Notes under the pieces: generated by a model
Database searches by the model: none
What the model was told of the DNA's origin: nothing
Seen by the model: the letters and a program-made list of their open reading frames with translations, nothing else
Program-made: the position numbers and the translations under genes
DNA from: Prevotellaceae bacterium UBA2738
Lineage (GTDB): Bacteria; Bacteroidota; Bacteroidia; Bacteroidales; Bacteroidaceae
Assembly (NCBI GenBank): GCA_002353585.1
Contig: DEJW01000020.1
Location: 1 to 29,968, forward strand
Length of the DNA: 29,968 bases
Direction: 5' to 3'
In this document: piece by piece, positions 5,744 to 14,452 of the stretch
Position numbering within the stretch: the stretch's first letter is position 1
Layout: the number at the start of each line of letters is the position of its first letter

Positions 5744-6937
5744 ATGAGTAAATATACTGTTGACAATAACGGCTTCTATGGCATCTACGGCGGAGCTTAC
5801 ATACCAGAGATACTCTACAAGACCGTAGAAGACCTGAAGAATGCCTACGAACCAATAATAGAAAGCGAGGAATTCAAGAAAGAATATCACGCCCTGCTGA
5901 AGGATTATGTCGGCAGACCCTCCCCACTCTACCTTGCCAAGCGCATGAGCGAGAAATACGGCTGCCAGCTCTACCTGAAGCGTGAAGACCTCAACCACAC
6001 GGGTGCTCATAAGATAAACAACGCCCTGGGACAGATTCTGCTCGCCCGCAAGATGGGCAAAACCCGCATAATAGCTGAGACGGGAGCAGGACAGCACGGC
6101 GTGGCTACGGCTACGGCTTGTGCGCTGATGAATATGCCTTGTACGGTGTATATGGGTGCTCTCGACGTGAAGCGTCAGCACGTCAATGTTGAGCGAATGA
6201 AGATGCTCGGTGCTACGGTTCACCCTGTGGAGAGTGGCAACCAGACCCTGAAGGATGCCACCAACGAGGCCATCCGCGACTGGTGCTGCCATCCTGCCGA
6301 CACCTTTTATATAATAGGTTCTACGGTAGGTCCTCACCCTTACCCCGAGATGGTGGCACGACTGCAGAGCGTCATCTCTGAGGAGATAAAGTGGCAGTTG
6401 AAGGAGAAGACTGGACGTGACTACCCCGACTATCTCATGGCTTGCGTGGGTGGTGGCTCTAATGCCGCTGGCACTATATACCACTATCTCGACGACGAGC
6501 GAGTGAAGATAATCCTTGCCGAGGCTGGCGGACTGGGAGTGGATACCGACAAGACGGCTGCCTCTATGCAGGTGGGCACTACGGGCATACTGCACGGCTC
6601 GCGCATCAAACTGATGCAGACTGAGGACGGACAGATAATAGAGCCCTACTCTATCTCGGCTGGTCTGGACTATCCTGGCACAGGACCGCTCCACTGCAAC
6701 CTCTACGAGACTGGTCGTGCCGAGGTGTTGCCTGCCAACGACGACGAGGCTCTGCGTGCTGCCTTCGAACTGACTCGCATGGAGGGCATCATCCCAGCCT
6801 TAGAGTCTGCCCACATCCTGGCTCTGCTGCCTAAACTCTCTGGGCAGTTTAAGAAGGACGATGTGGTGGTGCTCACCGTCTCTGGTCGTGGCGACAAGGA
6901 TATCGACACCTACCTCAAGGCTAACATTCAATTATAA
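5744..6937 (+). CDS. trpB: Tryptophan synthase beta chain (TrpB1 type)
   Basis: This PLP enzyme condenses indole with serine. The protein has 397 residues, typical for the TrpB1 form that pairs with TrpA. The PLP lysine is K90 in HTGAHKINNALGQ, and E112 in AETGAGQHG is the catalytic glutamate. The phosphate-binding loop CVGGGSNAAG is present, as is the late SGRGDKD motif. The N-terminus (NNGFYGIYGGAYIPE) is the usual one. The spacing to trpE is 24 bp, so the gene sits inside the operon transcript. Confidence 0.98.
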   Translation: MSKYTVDNNGFYGIYGGAYIPEILYKTVEDLKNAYEPIIESEEFKKEYHALLKDYVGRPSPLYLAKRMSEKYGCQLYLKREDLNHTGAHKINNALGQILLARKMGKTRIIAETGAGQHGVATATACALMNMPCTVYMGALDVKRQHVNVERMKMLGATVHPVESGNQTLKDATNEAIRDWCCHPADTFYIIGSTVGPHPYPEMVARLQSVISEEIKWQLKEKTGRDYPDYLMACVGGGSNAAGTIYHYLDDERVKIILAEAGGLGVDTDKTAASMQVGTTGILHGSRIKLMQTEDGQIIEPYSISAGLDYPGTGPLHCNLYETGRAEVLPANDDEALRAAFELTRMEGIIPALESAHILALLPKLSGQFKKDDVVVLTVSGRGDKDIDTYLKANIQL

Positions 6938-6961
6938 CAACACACTAACACAACAACAAAA

Positions 6962-8371
6962 ATGAAGTACAGATATAACACAGTTTCAAAGAAGATACTC
7001 GGCGACCTCAACACGCCAGTATCGGCATATATGAAGATTAGGGATGACTATCCTATGTCGGCTCTCATGGAGTGTAGCGACTATCACGGTGGCGAAAACT
7101 CACGCAGTTTCATCGGTGTGCACCCCATTGCCAGCGTCTCTATCGAGCACGGCAAGGGCGTATGCCAGTTTCCTGACGGAGCGCGTCTGGAGCACGACAT
7201 AACCCCTGAATACGGTTCGGCACAACTCATCAACGACTTCCTTGCCCAGTTTGACATCACTGGCGACAATAAAGACTGCTGCGGACTCTTCGGCTACACC
7301 TCGTTCAATGCTGTGCGCTATTTCGAGAACATCAGCGTGAAGGACGAGACACAAAAGGAGAACGATGCCCCTGACCTCTTCTATATACTATATAAAGATG
7401 TGGTGGTGTTCGACCATTTCCGCAACGAGATGCTCATCATCGAACTCATAGCCGACGGCGAGCAGGAAGACCTCGACGTGCTGGAGAAGGACATCAACAA
7501 CCGCATGATTCGTGTCTATGACTTCCACTCTGTGGGCGAATGCAGTTCTACGCTGACTGACGAGGAGCATAAGGCTAACATCCGCAAGGGCATCAAGCAC
7601 TGCCTTAGGGGCGATGTGTTCCAGATAGTATTGTCAAGGCGCTTTATACAAAAGTATGAGGGCGACGACTTCAAGCTCTATCGCGCTCTGCGTTCAATCA
7701 ACCCAAGTCCTTACCTGTTCTACTTCGACTTCGGCGGTTTCCGCATCTTCGGCTCTTCGCCTGAGACCCACTGCCGCATAGAGAAGAGAGGCGATGAATA
7801 TCATGCCTACATCGACCCTATCGCTGGTACCACCAAGCGCACTGGCGATGCCGAGCAGGACCGCAAGAATGCTGAGTATCTGCGTAACGACCCTAAGGAG
7901 AATGCCGAACATGTGATGCTGGTTGACCTGGCTCGCAACGACCTCTCGCGCAACTGCCACGATGTGCATGTGGATTTCTACAAGGACATGCAGTTCTACT
8001 CTCATGTCATCCACCTCGTGAGTCGTGTCAGCGGCACGCTCGACCAGGGTGCCGACCCTATCAAGGCATTCATCGACACCTTCCCTGCAGGCACCCTCTC
8101 TGGTGCTCCTAAGGTGAGGGCTATGCAACTGATTTCCGAGTACGAGCCCCATAACCGTGGTGCCTATGGCGGCTGCATCGGTTTCATAGGCTTCGACCGT
8201 TCGCTCAATCAGGCTATCACCATCCGTACCTTCGTAAGCCGTAACGGCGAACTGTGGTTCCAGGCTGGTGGCGGCATAGTGGCTAAGAGCAACGAGGAAT
8301 ATGAGTTGCAGGAGGTAAACAACAAGCTCGGCGCTCTGCGCAAGGCTATAGTAATGGCTGAAAAACTGTAA
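6962..8371 (+). CDS. trpE: Anthranilate synthase component I
   Basis: The large subunit converts chorismate plus ammonia to anthranilate, with TrpG supplying ammonia from glutamine. The protein has 469 residues. The chorismate-binding C-terminal domain shows VLSRRF, FGSSPE, DPIAGTTKRTGD, HVMLVDLARNDLSR and GTLSGAPKVRAMQ in the usual order. The N-terminal allosteric motif, normally LLES, reads LMEC at 35-38, followed by SDYHGGENSRSFIG. In the enterobacterial enzymes this serine is part of the tryptophan site, so feedback may differ. The gene is second to last in the operon, 21 bp before trpG. Confidence 0.97.
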   Translation: MKYRYNTVSKKILGDLNTPVSAYMKIRDDYPMSALMECSDYHGGENSRSFIGVHPIASVSIEHGKGVCQFPDGARLEHDITPEYGSAQLINDFLAQFDITGDNKDCCGLFGYTSFNAVRYFENISVKDETQKENDAPDLFYILYKDVVVFDHFRNEMLIIELIADGEQEDLDVLEKDINNRMIRVYDFHSVGECSSTLTDEEHKANIRKGIKHCLRGDVFQIVLSRRFIQKYEGDDFKLYRALRSINPSPYLFYFDFGGFRIFGSSPETHCRIEKRGDEYHAYIDPIAGTTKRTGDAEQDRKNAEYLRNDPKENAEHVMLVDLARNDLSRNCHDVHVDFYKDMQFYSHVIHLVSRVSGTLDQGADPIKAFIDTFPAGTLSGAPKVRAMQLISEYEPHNRGAYGGCIGFIGFDRSLNQAITIRTFVSRNGELWFQAGGGIVAKSNEEYELQEVNNKLGALRKAIVMAEKL

Positions 8372-8392
8372 TATAAATAATGTACACGCGTT

Positions 8393-8956
8393 ATGAAAAT
8401 CGTTATAATAGACAATTACGACTCCTTCACATATAACCTCAGCCATCTGGTCAAGGAACTGGGTGCCGAGGTGACGGTGGTGCGCAACGACCAGTTTGCG
8501 CTCCCTGAGCTGGAGGCTTACGATAAGATTATCCTCTCGCCTGGTCCTGGCATACCGAGTGAGGCAGGACTGTTGCTCGATGTCATCAAGACCTATGCAG
8601 GCAAGAAGCCCATCCTGGGTGTCTGCCTCGGCCATCAGGCTATCGGCGAATGTTTCGGTGCTCAACTCACCAACCTCTCTGAGGTCTTCCACGGTGTAGC
8701 CACTGAGGGCACTCAGTTTGGCAACGACCCCATCTTTGCTGGTCTGCCCCAGCGCATCACTATGGGTCGCTACCACTCTTGGGTGGTGAGCAAGGACGGC
8801 CTGCCCTCTTGCCTCGAGATAACTGCCGAGAGCGACGAGGGTCAGATCATGGCTCTCCGCCACAGGGAGTATGACATTCACGGCATACAGTTCCACCCCG
8901 AGAGTGTGCTCACTCCTGAAGGACGAAAGATTATCGAGAACTTTATCGCCCTTTGA
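8393..8956 (+). CDS. trpG: Anthranilate synthase component II (glutamine amidotransferase)
   Basis: This class I glutamine amidotransferase feeds ammonia to TrpE. The protein has 187 residues. The catalytic triad is C78 (LGVCLGHQAIGE), H168 and E170 (IQFHPES). The oxyanion-loop motif SPGPGIP is at 49-55. Next to trpE its role in tryptophan rather than folate synthesis is likely, although such subunits can serve both pathways. It is the last trp gene. The 80 bp after it contain the 19-bp palindrome (8981-8999) but no T-tract, so read-through into the next genes is possible. Confidence 0.96.
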   Translation: MKIVIIDNYDSFTYNLSHLVKELGAEVTVVRNDQFALPELEAYDKIILSPGPGIPSEAGLLLDVIKTYAGKKPILGVCLGHQAIGECFGAQLTNLSEVFHGVATEGTQFGNDPIFAGLPQRITMGRYHSWVVSKDGLPSCLEITAESDEGQIMALRHREYDIHGIQFHPESVLTPEGRKIIENFIAL

Positions 8957-8980
8957 ACTGTTGCGAGTCCCGTCCAGTAT

Positions 8981-8999
8981 ACCGTTATATCATAACGGT
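8981..8999. repeat. Dispersed 19-bp palindrome, copy 1
   Basis: ACCGTTAT-ATC-ATAACGGT has perfect 8-bp arms. It lies between trpG and the DUF4494 gene. On the minus strand it reads ACCGTTATGATATAACGGT, almost the same as the copies at 16226, 16271 and 21616. Confidence 0.8.
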
Positions 9000-9036
9000 T
9001 TAAACAAAAAAAAATAACTAACAAAAAATAATAACT

Positions 9037-9516
9037 ATGAGATCAAGAACAGCAGAATGGTTTGAAACTAAAGTAAAATACGACAAGATGATGGAGGACG
9101 GCTCCCAGAAGAAGGTGCCCGAGCTCTACGTTGTCGATGCCCTCTCATTCACCGAGGCTGAGGAGGCTATCACCGAGGAGGCAAGCCACTACTCCACTGG
9201 CGAGTTTGATGTTACTGACATCAAGAAGGCACCTTACGGCGAGATATTCTTCTCTGACAACCCTGCCGACGACAAGTGGTACAGGGCTAAGGTGCAGTTT
9301 ATCATCCTCGATGAGAAGACTGGCAAGGAGAAACTCTCTGGCGTCAACTATCTGGTGCAGAGCAACACCCTGCAGAATGCCGTCAAGAACATTGAAGAGG
9401 TGATGAACACTGGTATGCAGGACTGGAAAATCTTTTCCATTACTGAAACTTCTATTTTAGACGTTTATGAGCATCAAATCAAATCTACAGAAAGTAAGGA
9501 ACAACCTGCTCAGTAA
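9037..9516 (+). CDS. DUF4494 domain protein
   Basis: This 159-residue protein begins MRSRTAEWFETKVKYDK and reads like the Bacteroidetes-only family DUF4494. Its function is not known. The body is rich in acidic and aromatic residues, with ELYVVDALSFTEAEEAITEE and a KVQFIILDEKTGKEK strand. No signal peptide or membrane segment is seen, so it should be cytoplasmic. The gene starts in an A-rich context with no Shine-Dalgarno site. Its last 50 bases overlap the start of the next gene, which suggests the two are translated together. Confidence 0.85.
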   Translation: MRSRTAEWFETKVKYDKMMEDGSQKKVPELYVVDALSFTEAEEAITEEASHYSTGEFDVTDIKKAPYGEIFFSDNPADDKWYRAKVQFIILDEKTGKEKLSGVNYLVQSNTLQNAVKNIEEVMNTGMQDWKIFSITETSILDVYEHQIKSTESKEQPAQ

Positions 9517-10132
9517 CGTAGAACTCGTTGCCGTCAGCAAGTACCACACCATCGACGACGTTCGCGAGGCTTACGAGGCTGGACAGCGCGTTTTTGGTGA
9601 GAGTCGTGAGCAGGAACTGCGCCTCAAGTACGATGCCCTGCCTAAGGACATCGAGTGGCACTTTATTGGTCACATGCAGACCAATAAGGTGAAATACATC
9701 GCCCCGTATATCTCTATGATTGAGACAGTTGACTCCATTAAGTTAATGAAAGAGATTGAGAAGCAGGCGACTAAGAACTCTCGCACTATCGACGTGCTCC
9801 TTGAGCTCCATCTGGCTCAGGAGGAGTCTAAGAGCGGCATGTTGCCCGACGACTGTCTCGCCATGTTCGACGAGGGCGAGTGGCGTGAGCTTTCCCATGT
9901 GCGCATCTGCGGTATCATGATGATGGCGAGCAACACCGACGACGAGGCTCAGATACGCTCTGAATTCCTAAAGGCTAAAGAACTTTTCGACCTCATCCGC
10001 CAGCGTTACTTTGCTGACAGCGAGGCATTCCGCATACGTTCCTACGGCATGAGTGGCGACTACCTCATAGCTCAGGAGTGCGGCTCTAACCATGTAAGAG
10101 TAGGCAGCAGCATATTCAGTGCAGACAATTAG
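9467..10132 (+). CDS. YggS/PROSC-type PLP homeostasis protein
   Basis: This 221-residue protein belongs to the YggS family, small fold-type III PLP-binding proteins that buffer PLP and influence amino-acid pools without a known catalytic reaction. K24 in VAVSKYHT is the PLP lysine. FGESREQE, WHFIGHMQTNKVK, a GMSGDY loop and GSNHVRVGSSIFS at the end are family hallmarks. The gene overlaps the DUF4494 gene by 50 bases in another frame. The next gene (tamB) starts inside its last codons, so the three are probably one transcription unit. Its place just after a PLP-dependent trp operon may be chance. Confidence 0.93.
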   Translation: MSIKSNLQKVRNNLLSNVELVAVSKYHTIDDVREAYEAGQRVFGESREQELRLKYDALPKDIEWHFIGHMQTNKVKYIAPYISMIETVDSIKLMKEIEKQATKNSRTIDVLLELHLAQEESKSGMLPDDCLAMFDEGEWRELSHVRICGIMMMASNTDDEAQIRSEFLKAKELFDLIRQRYFADSEAFRIRSYGMSGDYLIAQECGSNHVRVGSSIFSADN

Positions 10133-13100
10133 GTCCATAATACGCTTTGTGTTGGGAGCCGTAGTGTTGCTGTGGCTCCTCACCTTCATGCTGCCTCGCA
10201 TGCCAGCAGTACAGACCTTCCTTGGCGAGAAGGTAAGTACCCTGCTGGCTGAGACCTTAGGCACTAATGTGAGCGTAGGGCGTATAGACCTGCAACTGCC
10301 GTCGCGCATCATCGTCGATGAACTGCAGGTGGCTGACCAACAAGGCAGAGACATGCTTCGCGTGGGTCGTGTTGCGGTTTCTGTTGACATTCTGCCACTC
10401 CTCGACGGCAAGATTCGTCTGTCCTCAGCACAGCTCTTTGGCTTGAGGGCTCATATCACCCAGCGCGATGCCCAATCGCCCCTCAACTGTCAGTTTGTTA
10501 TTGACTCTTTGCAGAGCAAAGACACCCTCAGCCACACCCCTCTCGACCTGCATATTACATCATTCATCATACGCCATGGAGAGGTGACCTACGACAGGTT
10601 TGACATGCCACCGTCTCACGGTTTCTCACCTTATCATGTGAATCTATCCGAACTATCAACCAACATCAAACTCAACCGCCTTACCGACGACTCACTCCAT
10701 GTTGACGTCAAGCGAATGAGTTTTGTGGCAGGCAAGGGCACCAGCACCTTCCATGTCAAGAACCTGGCATTAGGACTGTCAGCCACCAAGGGCAGGCTTC
10801 AGCTGCGCGATTTCCAACTGCTGCTGCCCCACTCTGAGTTGCGCTCGCCACAGTCCTCCCTACTCTACACTCAGGGCAGCGGCTCCAAACTCCTCACCAC
10901 CATCTACGACCTCAACCTCACGGGCAGGGTCACACCCTCTGACTTTGCCTGGTTCTATCCCAGGAAGATAGCCTTCAACTCGCCCCTCACCCTCGACCTT
11001 TCAGCCAAGGGAACAGAGCGCCAGGGCAAGGCTGCAGTCAATATCAGCACTGGACATAACGATATTTCGCTTAATGCTGATGCCACACTCTATGACATTC
11101 TCAACAATCCTCACGCTGACATCCATATCCACAACCTCCGCGCATCAGAGAGCACTTTAGCGGCACTGCGCGACAACGGACTCCCCATTCCTGCCCAGGT
11201 GATGCGCCTTGGCAGCATCGATGCCGATGCCGATGTGCATCTGCTCAACTCCAGCCACATCAGCGGCAAGGCTGACATAAGAACATCTAAGGCAGGGCAG
11301 CTCAGCGTAACGGGCGACTATAACAACAGGGCTCTCACGGCACATGTTGTCACCCCTCATCTTGACCTTGCCCAGATTACGGCACAGCAGAATATCGGCA
11401 CACTCAGCTGCGACCTCAACGTAAAGACCAGCGACATTGGCAACATACGTCATAACACCATGCTCAAGGGCACCGTCAAGGAGTTTACCTATAACCATTA
11501 CACCTATCGCGACGTCTTCATTGACGGCAGGCTCACTGGCAACATCGTCTCTGGCACACTCAACGTCAACGACCCCAACGCCCGCATACAGGCTAAGGGC
11601 ACAGCCAACATAGCAACCACCAATATTATCAATGCAGACATCGACGTGCGCAATTTCTCGCCTAAGCAACTGCACCTTACCAACATCTTTGGCGACACCC
11701 CCATCAATGCCCACCTCAGCGTCACACCTTCAACCGTTGACCTCACCTCCAACATCGCCGACATGTCGCTCAAGGGCAACATCAATGTCACCACCCTGCC
11801 ACAGAGCTTCATCAATATCATAGCCTCGCGGCTGCCCTCTGTGCCTGGACTGCCTAAGACACAACCCACCACTGACAATTTCGTCATCAGCACACGCATC
11901 AAGGATCTCACCTTCCTCAAGTCGCTCGCCTCCATGCCCCTTGAGTTTAACGATGAGATAACCATCGACGGCTATCTCAATGCCCCCAGCAACTCTGCTG
12001 ACCTCAACATCTTCACTCCTTCCATCGATGTTGGAGGCCATCAGCTGCACAACGCCACAATACATTTCTTCACACCCGACAACACGCTCCACACCGACCT
12101 CGTTTCCGTATATATGAAGGATGGCATACCCATGAGTCTGGGGCTCAACCTCATAGGTCGCGACAACGAGCTCACTTCCACCTTTGCGTGGGATAACAAG
12201 CGCGAGCGCATCTTCAGGGGCAAGATAACCGCCGACACCCGTTTCTATAATACCCCCAAGGGCAAAACAGCCCTCAGCATAGCCATGACCCCGTCTAACT
12301 TTGAGGTGGGCGACAGCCTCTGGACCATACAGTCCAAGGAGATACGTTATGAAGACGGCATTGTCAATGTCAGCCATTTCTATGTGGGCAACGATGTGCA
12401 GCACGTTTCGCTCAACGGCACCGTGTCGCCCAATCCAGCTGACTCCCTCGTAGCCGAACTCAGCAATGCCAACATCAGCTATATACTCAACTTGGTCAAT
12501 TTCCATTCCGTAGAGTTCGACGGCAGGGTGTCAGGGCGCATAGTGGCAAGCGCCATACTCGGCAATATGGTGGCAAATGCCCACCTCTACGTGCGCCGAT
12601 TCCTATTTGAGCAGGGCAACCTCGGCAATATGACCCTCGATGCCTCTTACACCAAGGAGAGCGGCAAGATACTCATCGACGGCATCTGCGACGACCGCGA
12701 GGCTTATGCCCAGACCCTGCTCAACGGCTATGTCATACCATCGCCAGGCGAGATATTCCTCGACATACGCGCTCAAGACTCGCGCCTCGAATTTATGGAG
12801 TCCTTCTGCGGCTCGTTCATGGGCGACACCAACCTCCGCGGCACAGGCAATGTGCTACTCTTCGGTCCGTTCAGCAACATCAACCTTCAGGGCAAACTCT
12901 ATGCCTCAGGTTCCTTCACACTCAAGCCCACCAACTGCCGCTACACACTGCCAGGCGACAGCATTACCTTCATTCCTGACGACATACAGTTCCACGACCT
13001 CACGCTCTACGACCCCTCAGGCAACAGCGCCACGCTCACAGGTGCCATACACCACCGTCACCTCACCCAGATGTCCTATGACCTATGGGCAAGCACATCG

Positions 13101-14381
13101 CGCTTCCTTGCCTACGACATACCAACACTGCGCGACGAAGAGACCTTCTGCGGTAGAGCCACCATCAACGGCGACATAAGCATACACGGCAAGGGCAACG
13201 AACTCATGATAACAGCCGATGCACTGCCACTCGCAGGCACATACCTCACCTATAATGCCTCATCACCCGATGCCATACGCTCAGGCGACATCATAACATG
13301 GCGCAGCGCTCACCGCGACAGTCTGCTCACCCATGACGACACCACCGACGACAAGCACTCCATCTCGCTGCTCGATGCAGGCAACGACCGCACCAACATA
13401 CGCTTCGACTTCAACATACATGCCAACCCCGATGCCCGCCTGCATCTTATCATGGACCAGACCACGGGCGACTTTGTCGATCTCTTCGGCAACGGCGACC
13501 TTCAGGTCAAGTATTACAACAAAGGTTCGCTCGACATCTTCGGCAACTACACCGTCAGCAACGGTAAGTATAAGATGACCATACAGAATCTGCTGCGTCG
13601 CGACTTCACCTTCCAGCAGGGAGGCACCATAACCTTCGGTGGCGACCCTTACGATGCCCTACTCAATATGAAGGCTGTCTATGCCCTCAACAGCGTGCCA
13701 CTCGCTGACCTCAACATCGGCAGTGCCTTTACAGCCAACAATGTGCCAGTCAACTGCATCATGAACATCTCAGGCACACCAGGCAAGCCCTCCGTCACCT
13801 TCGACCTCAACCTGCCGTCGCTCTCCACCGATGCCCGCCAGATGGTCAATGCCATCATCAATTCACAAGAGGAGATGAACCAGCAGGTGCTCTATCTGCT
13901 CGCCATCGGACGCTTCTATGCCCCCAGCAACGCCACCGCAGGCAACAGCAGTGCCGACGAGCGCAACATCGGTCAGGGCACCCTCGCCGTGCAGAGTTTC
14001 CTCAGCGGCACACTCTCCCAGCAGTTCAACAACGTCATGAGCAACGTTATGGGCAACATACTCGGAGCAGGCAATAGCCTCTCCTTCGGTGCCAACATCG
14101 CGCCAGGCAACGAGGGCTTCAGCAATGCCGAGTACGAAGGACTGCTCAGCGGCAGACTCTTCAACAACCGCCTCATCTTCAACGGACAATTCGGCTATCG
14201 TGACAACATCAACAAAAACTCCCACAGCTTCATAGGCGACTTCTCCGTGCAGTATATGCTAACCAAAAACGGCGTCATATCCCTCAAAGTCTATAACCAA
14301 AGTAACGACCGTTACTTCACACGCAATGCCCTCAACACACAGGGCATCGGCATTGTCATACAAAAAGAGTTTGGCAAATAA
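10119..14381 (+). CDS. tamB: Translocation and assembly module protein TamB (DUF490)
   Basis: This is a 1420-residue envelope protein. One N-terminal membrane anchor (about 6-24) is followed by a long run of beta-rich AsmA/TamB repeats. These form a periplasmic groove thought to carry lipids, and to help insert proteins, between the membranes. The C-terminal DUF490 domain covers roughly the last 400 residues and includes RRDFTFQQGGTITFGGDPYD, LPSLSTDARQMVNAIINSQEEM and QGIGIVIQKEFGK at the end. The frame starts at GTG 10119-10121, overlapping the yggS stop by 14 bp. No better start precedes the anchor. Codons are strongly C-ending, and one line counts 58% GC. No TamA partner lies next to it. 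A bidirectional terminator follows. Confidence 0.93.
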   Translation: MQTIRSIIRFVLGAVVLLWLLTFMLPRMPAVQTFLGEKVSTLLAETLGTNVSVGRIDLQLPSRIIVDELQVADQQGRDMLRVGRVAVSVDILPLLDGKIRLSSAQLFGLRAHITQRDAQSPLNCQFVIDSLQSKDTLSHTPLDLHITSFIIRHGEVTYDRFDMPPSHGFSPYHVNLSELSTNIKLNRLTDDSLHVDVKRMSFVAGKGTSTFHVKNLALGLSATKGRLQLRDFQLLLPHSELRSPQSSLLYTQGSGSKLLTTIYDLNLTGRVTPSDFAWFYPRKIAFNSPLTLDLSAKGTERQGKAAVNISTGHNDISLNADATLYDILNNPHADIHIHNLRASESTLAALRDNGLPIPAQVMRLGSIDADADVHLLNSSHISGKADIRTSKAGQLSVTGDYNNRALTAHVVTPHLDLAQITAQQNIGTLSCDLNVKTSDIGNIRHNTMLKGTVKEFTYNHYTYRDVFIDGRLTGNIVSGTLNVNDPNARIQAKGTANIATTNIINADIDVRNFSPKQLHLTNIFGDTPINAHLSVTPSTVDLTSNIADMSLKGNINVTTLPQSFINIIASRLPSVPGLPKTQPTTDNFVISTRIKDLTFLKSLASMPLEFNDEITIDGYLNAPSNSADLNIFTPSIDVGGHQLHNATIHFFTPDNTLHTDLVSVYMKDGIPMSLGLNLIGRDNELTSTFAWDNKRERIFRGKITADTRFYNTPKGKTALSIAMTPSNFEVGDSLWTIQSKEIRYEDGIVNVSHFYVGNDVQHVSLNGTVSPNPADSLVAELSNANISYILNLVNFHSVEFDGRVSGRIVASAILGNMVANAHLYVRRFLFEQGNLGNMTLDASYTKESGKILIDGICDDREAYAQTLLNGYVIPSPGEIFLDIRAQDSRLEFMESFCGSFMGDTNLRGTGNVLLFGPFSNINLQGKLYASGSFTLKPTNCRYTLPGDSITFIPDDIQFHDLTLYDPSGNSATLTGAIHHRHLTQMSYDLWASTSRFLAYDIPTLRDEETFCGRATINGDISIHGKGNELMITADALPLAGTYLTYNASSPDAIRSGDIITWRSAHRDSLLTHDDTTDDKHSISLLDAGNDRTNIRFDFNIHANPDARLHLIMDQTTGDFVDLFGNGDLQVKYYNKGSLDIFGNYTVSNGKYKMTIQNLLRRDFTFQQGGTITFGGDPYDALLNMKAVYALNSVPLADLNIGSAFTANNVPVNCIMNISGTPGKPSVTFDLNLPSLSTDARQMVNAIINSQEEMNQQVLYLLAIGRFYAPSNATAGNSSADERNIGQGTLAVQSFLSGTLSQQFNNVMSNVMGNILGAGNSLSFGANIAPGNEGFSNAEYEGLLSGRLFNNRLIFNGQFGYRDNINKNSHSFIGDFSVQYMLTKNGVISLKVYNQSNDRYFTRNALNTQGIGIVIQKEFGK

Positions 14382-14392
14382 GGAAAGTAATG

Positions 14393-14428
14393 AAAAAAGC
14401 ACCACAAGCTATCTTGCAGTGCTTTTTT
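14393..14428. terminator. Bidirectional terminator between tamB and the GH43 gene
   Basis: AAAAAAGCAC (14393-14402) pairs with GTGCTTTTTT (14419-14428). Inside, CAAG pairs with CTTG around a CTAT loop. A- and T-runs flank the hairpin, so it can stop transcription in both directions. It lies between convergent genes, 11 bp after the tamB stop and 24 bp beyond the GH43 stop. Confidence 0.85.
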
Positions 14429-14452
14429 GTTGACTCTTCATATTTTTATAAA

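Noticed and set aside
5591..6694. Open frame of 367 codons opposite trpA/trpB
   Set aside because: It is antisense to conserved trp genes and shows no family features.
7694..8896. Open frame of 400 codons opposite trpE/trpG
   Set aside because: It is antisense to two complete conserved genes and spans their junction.
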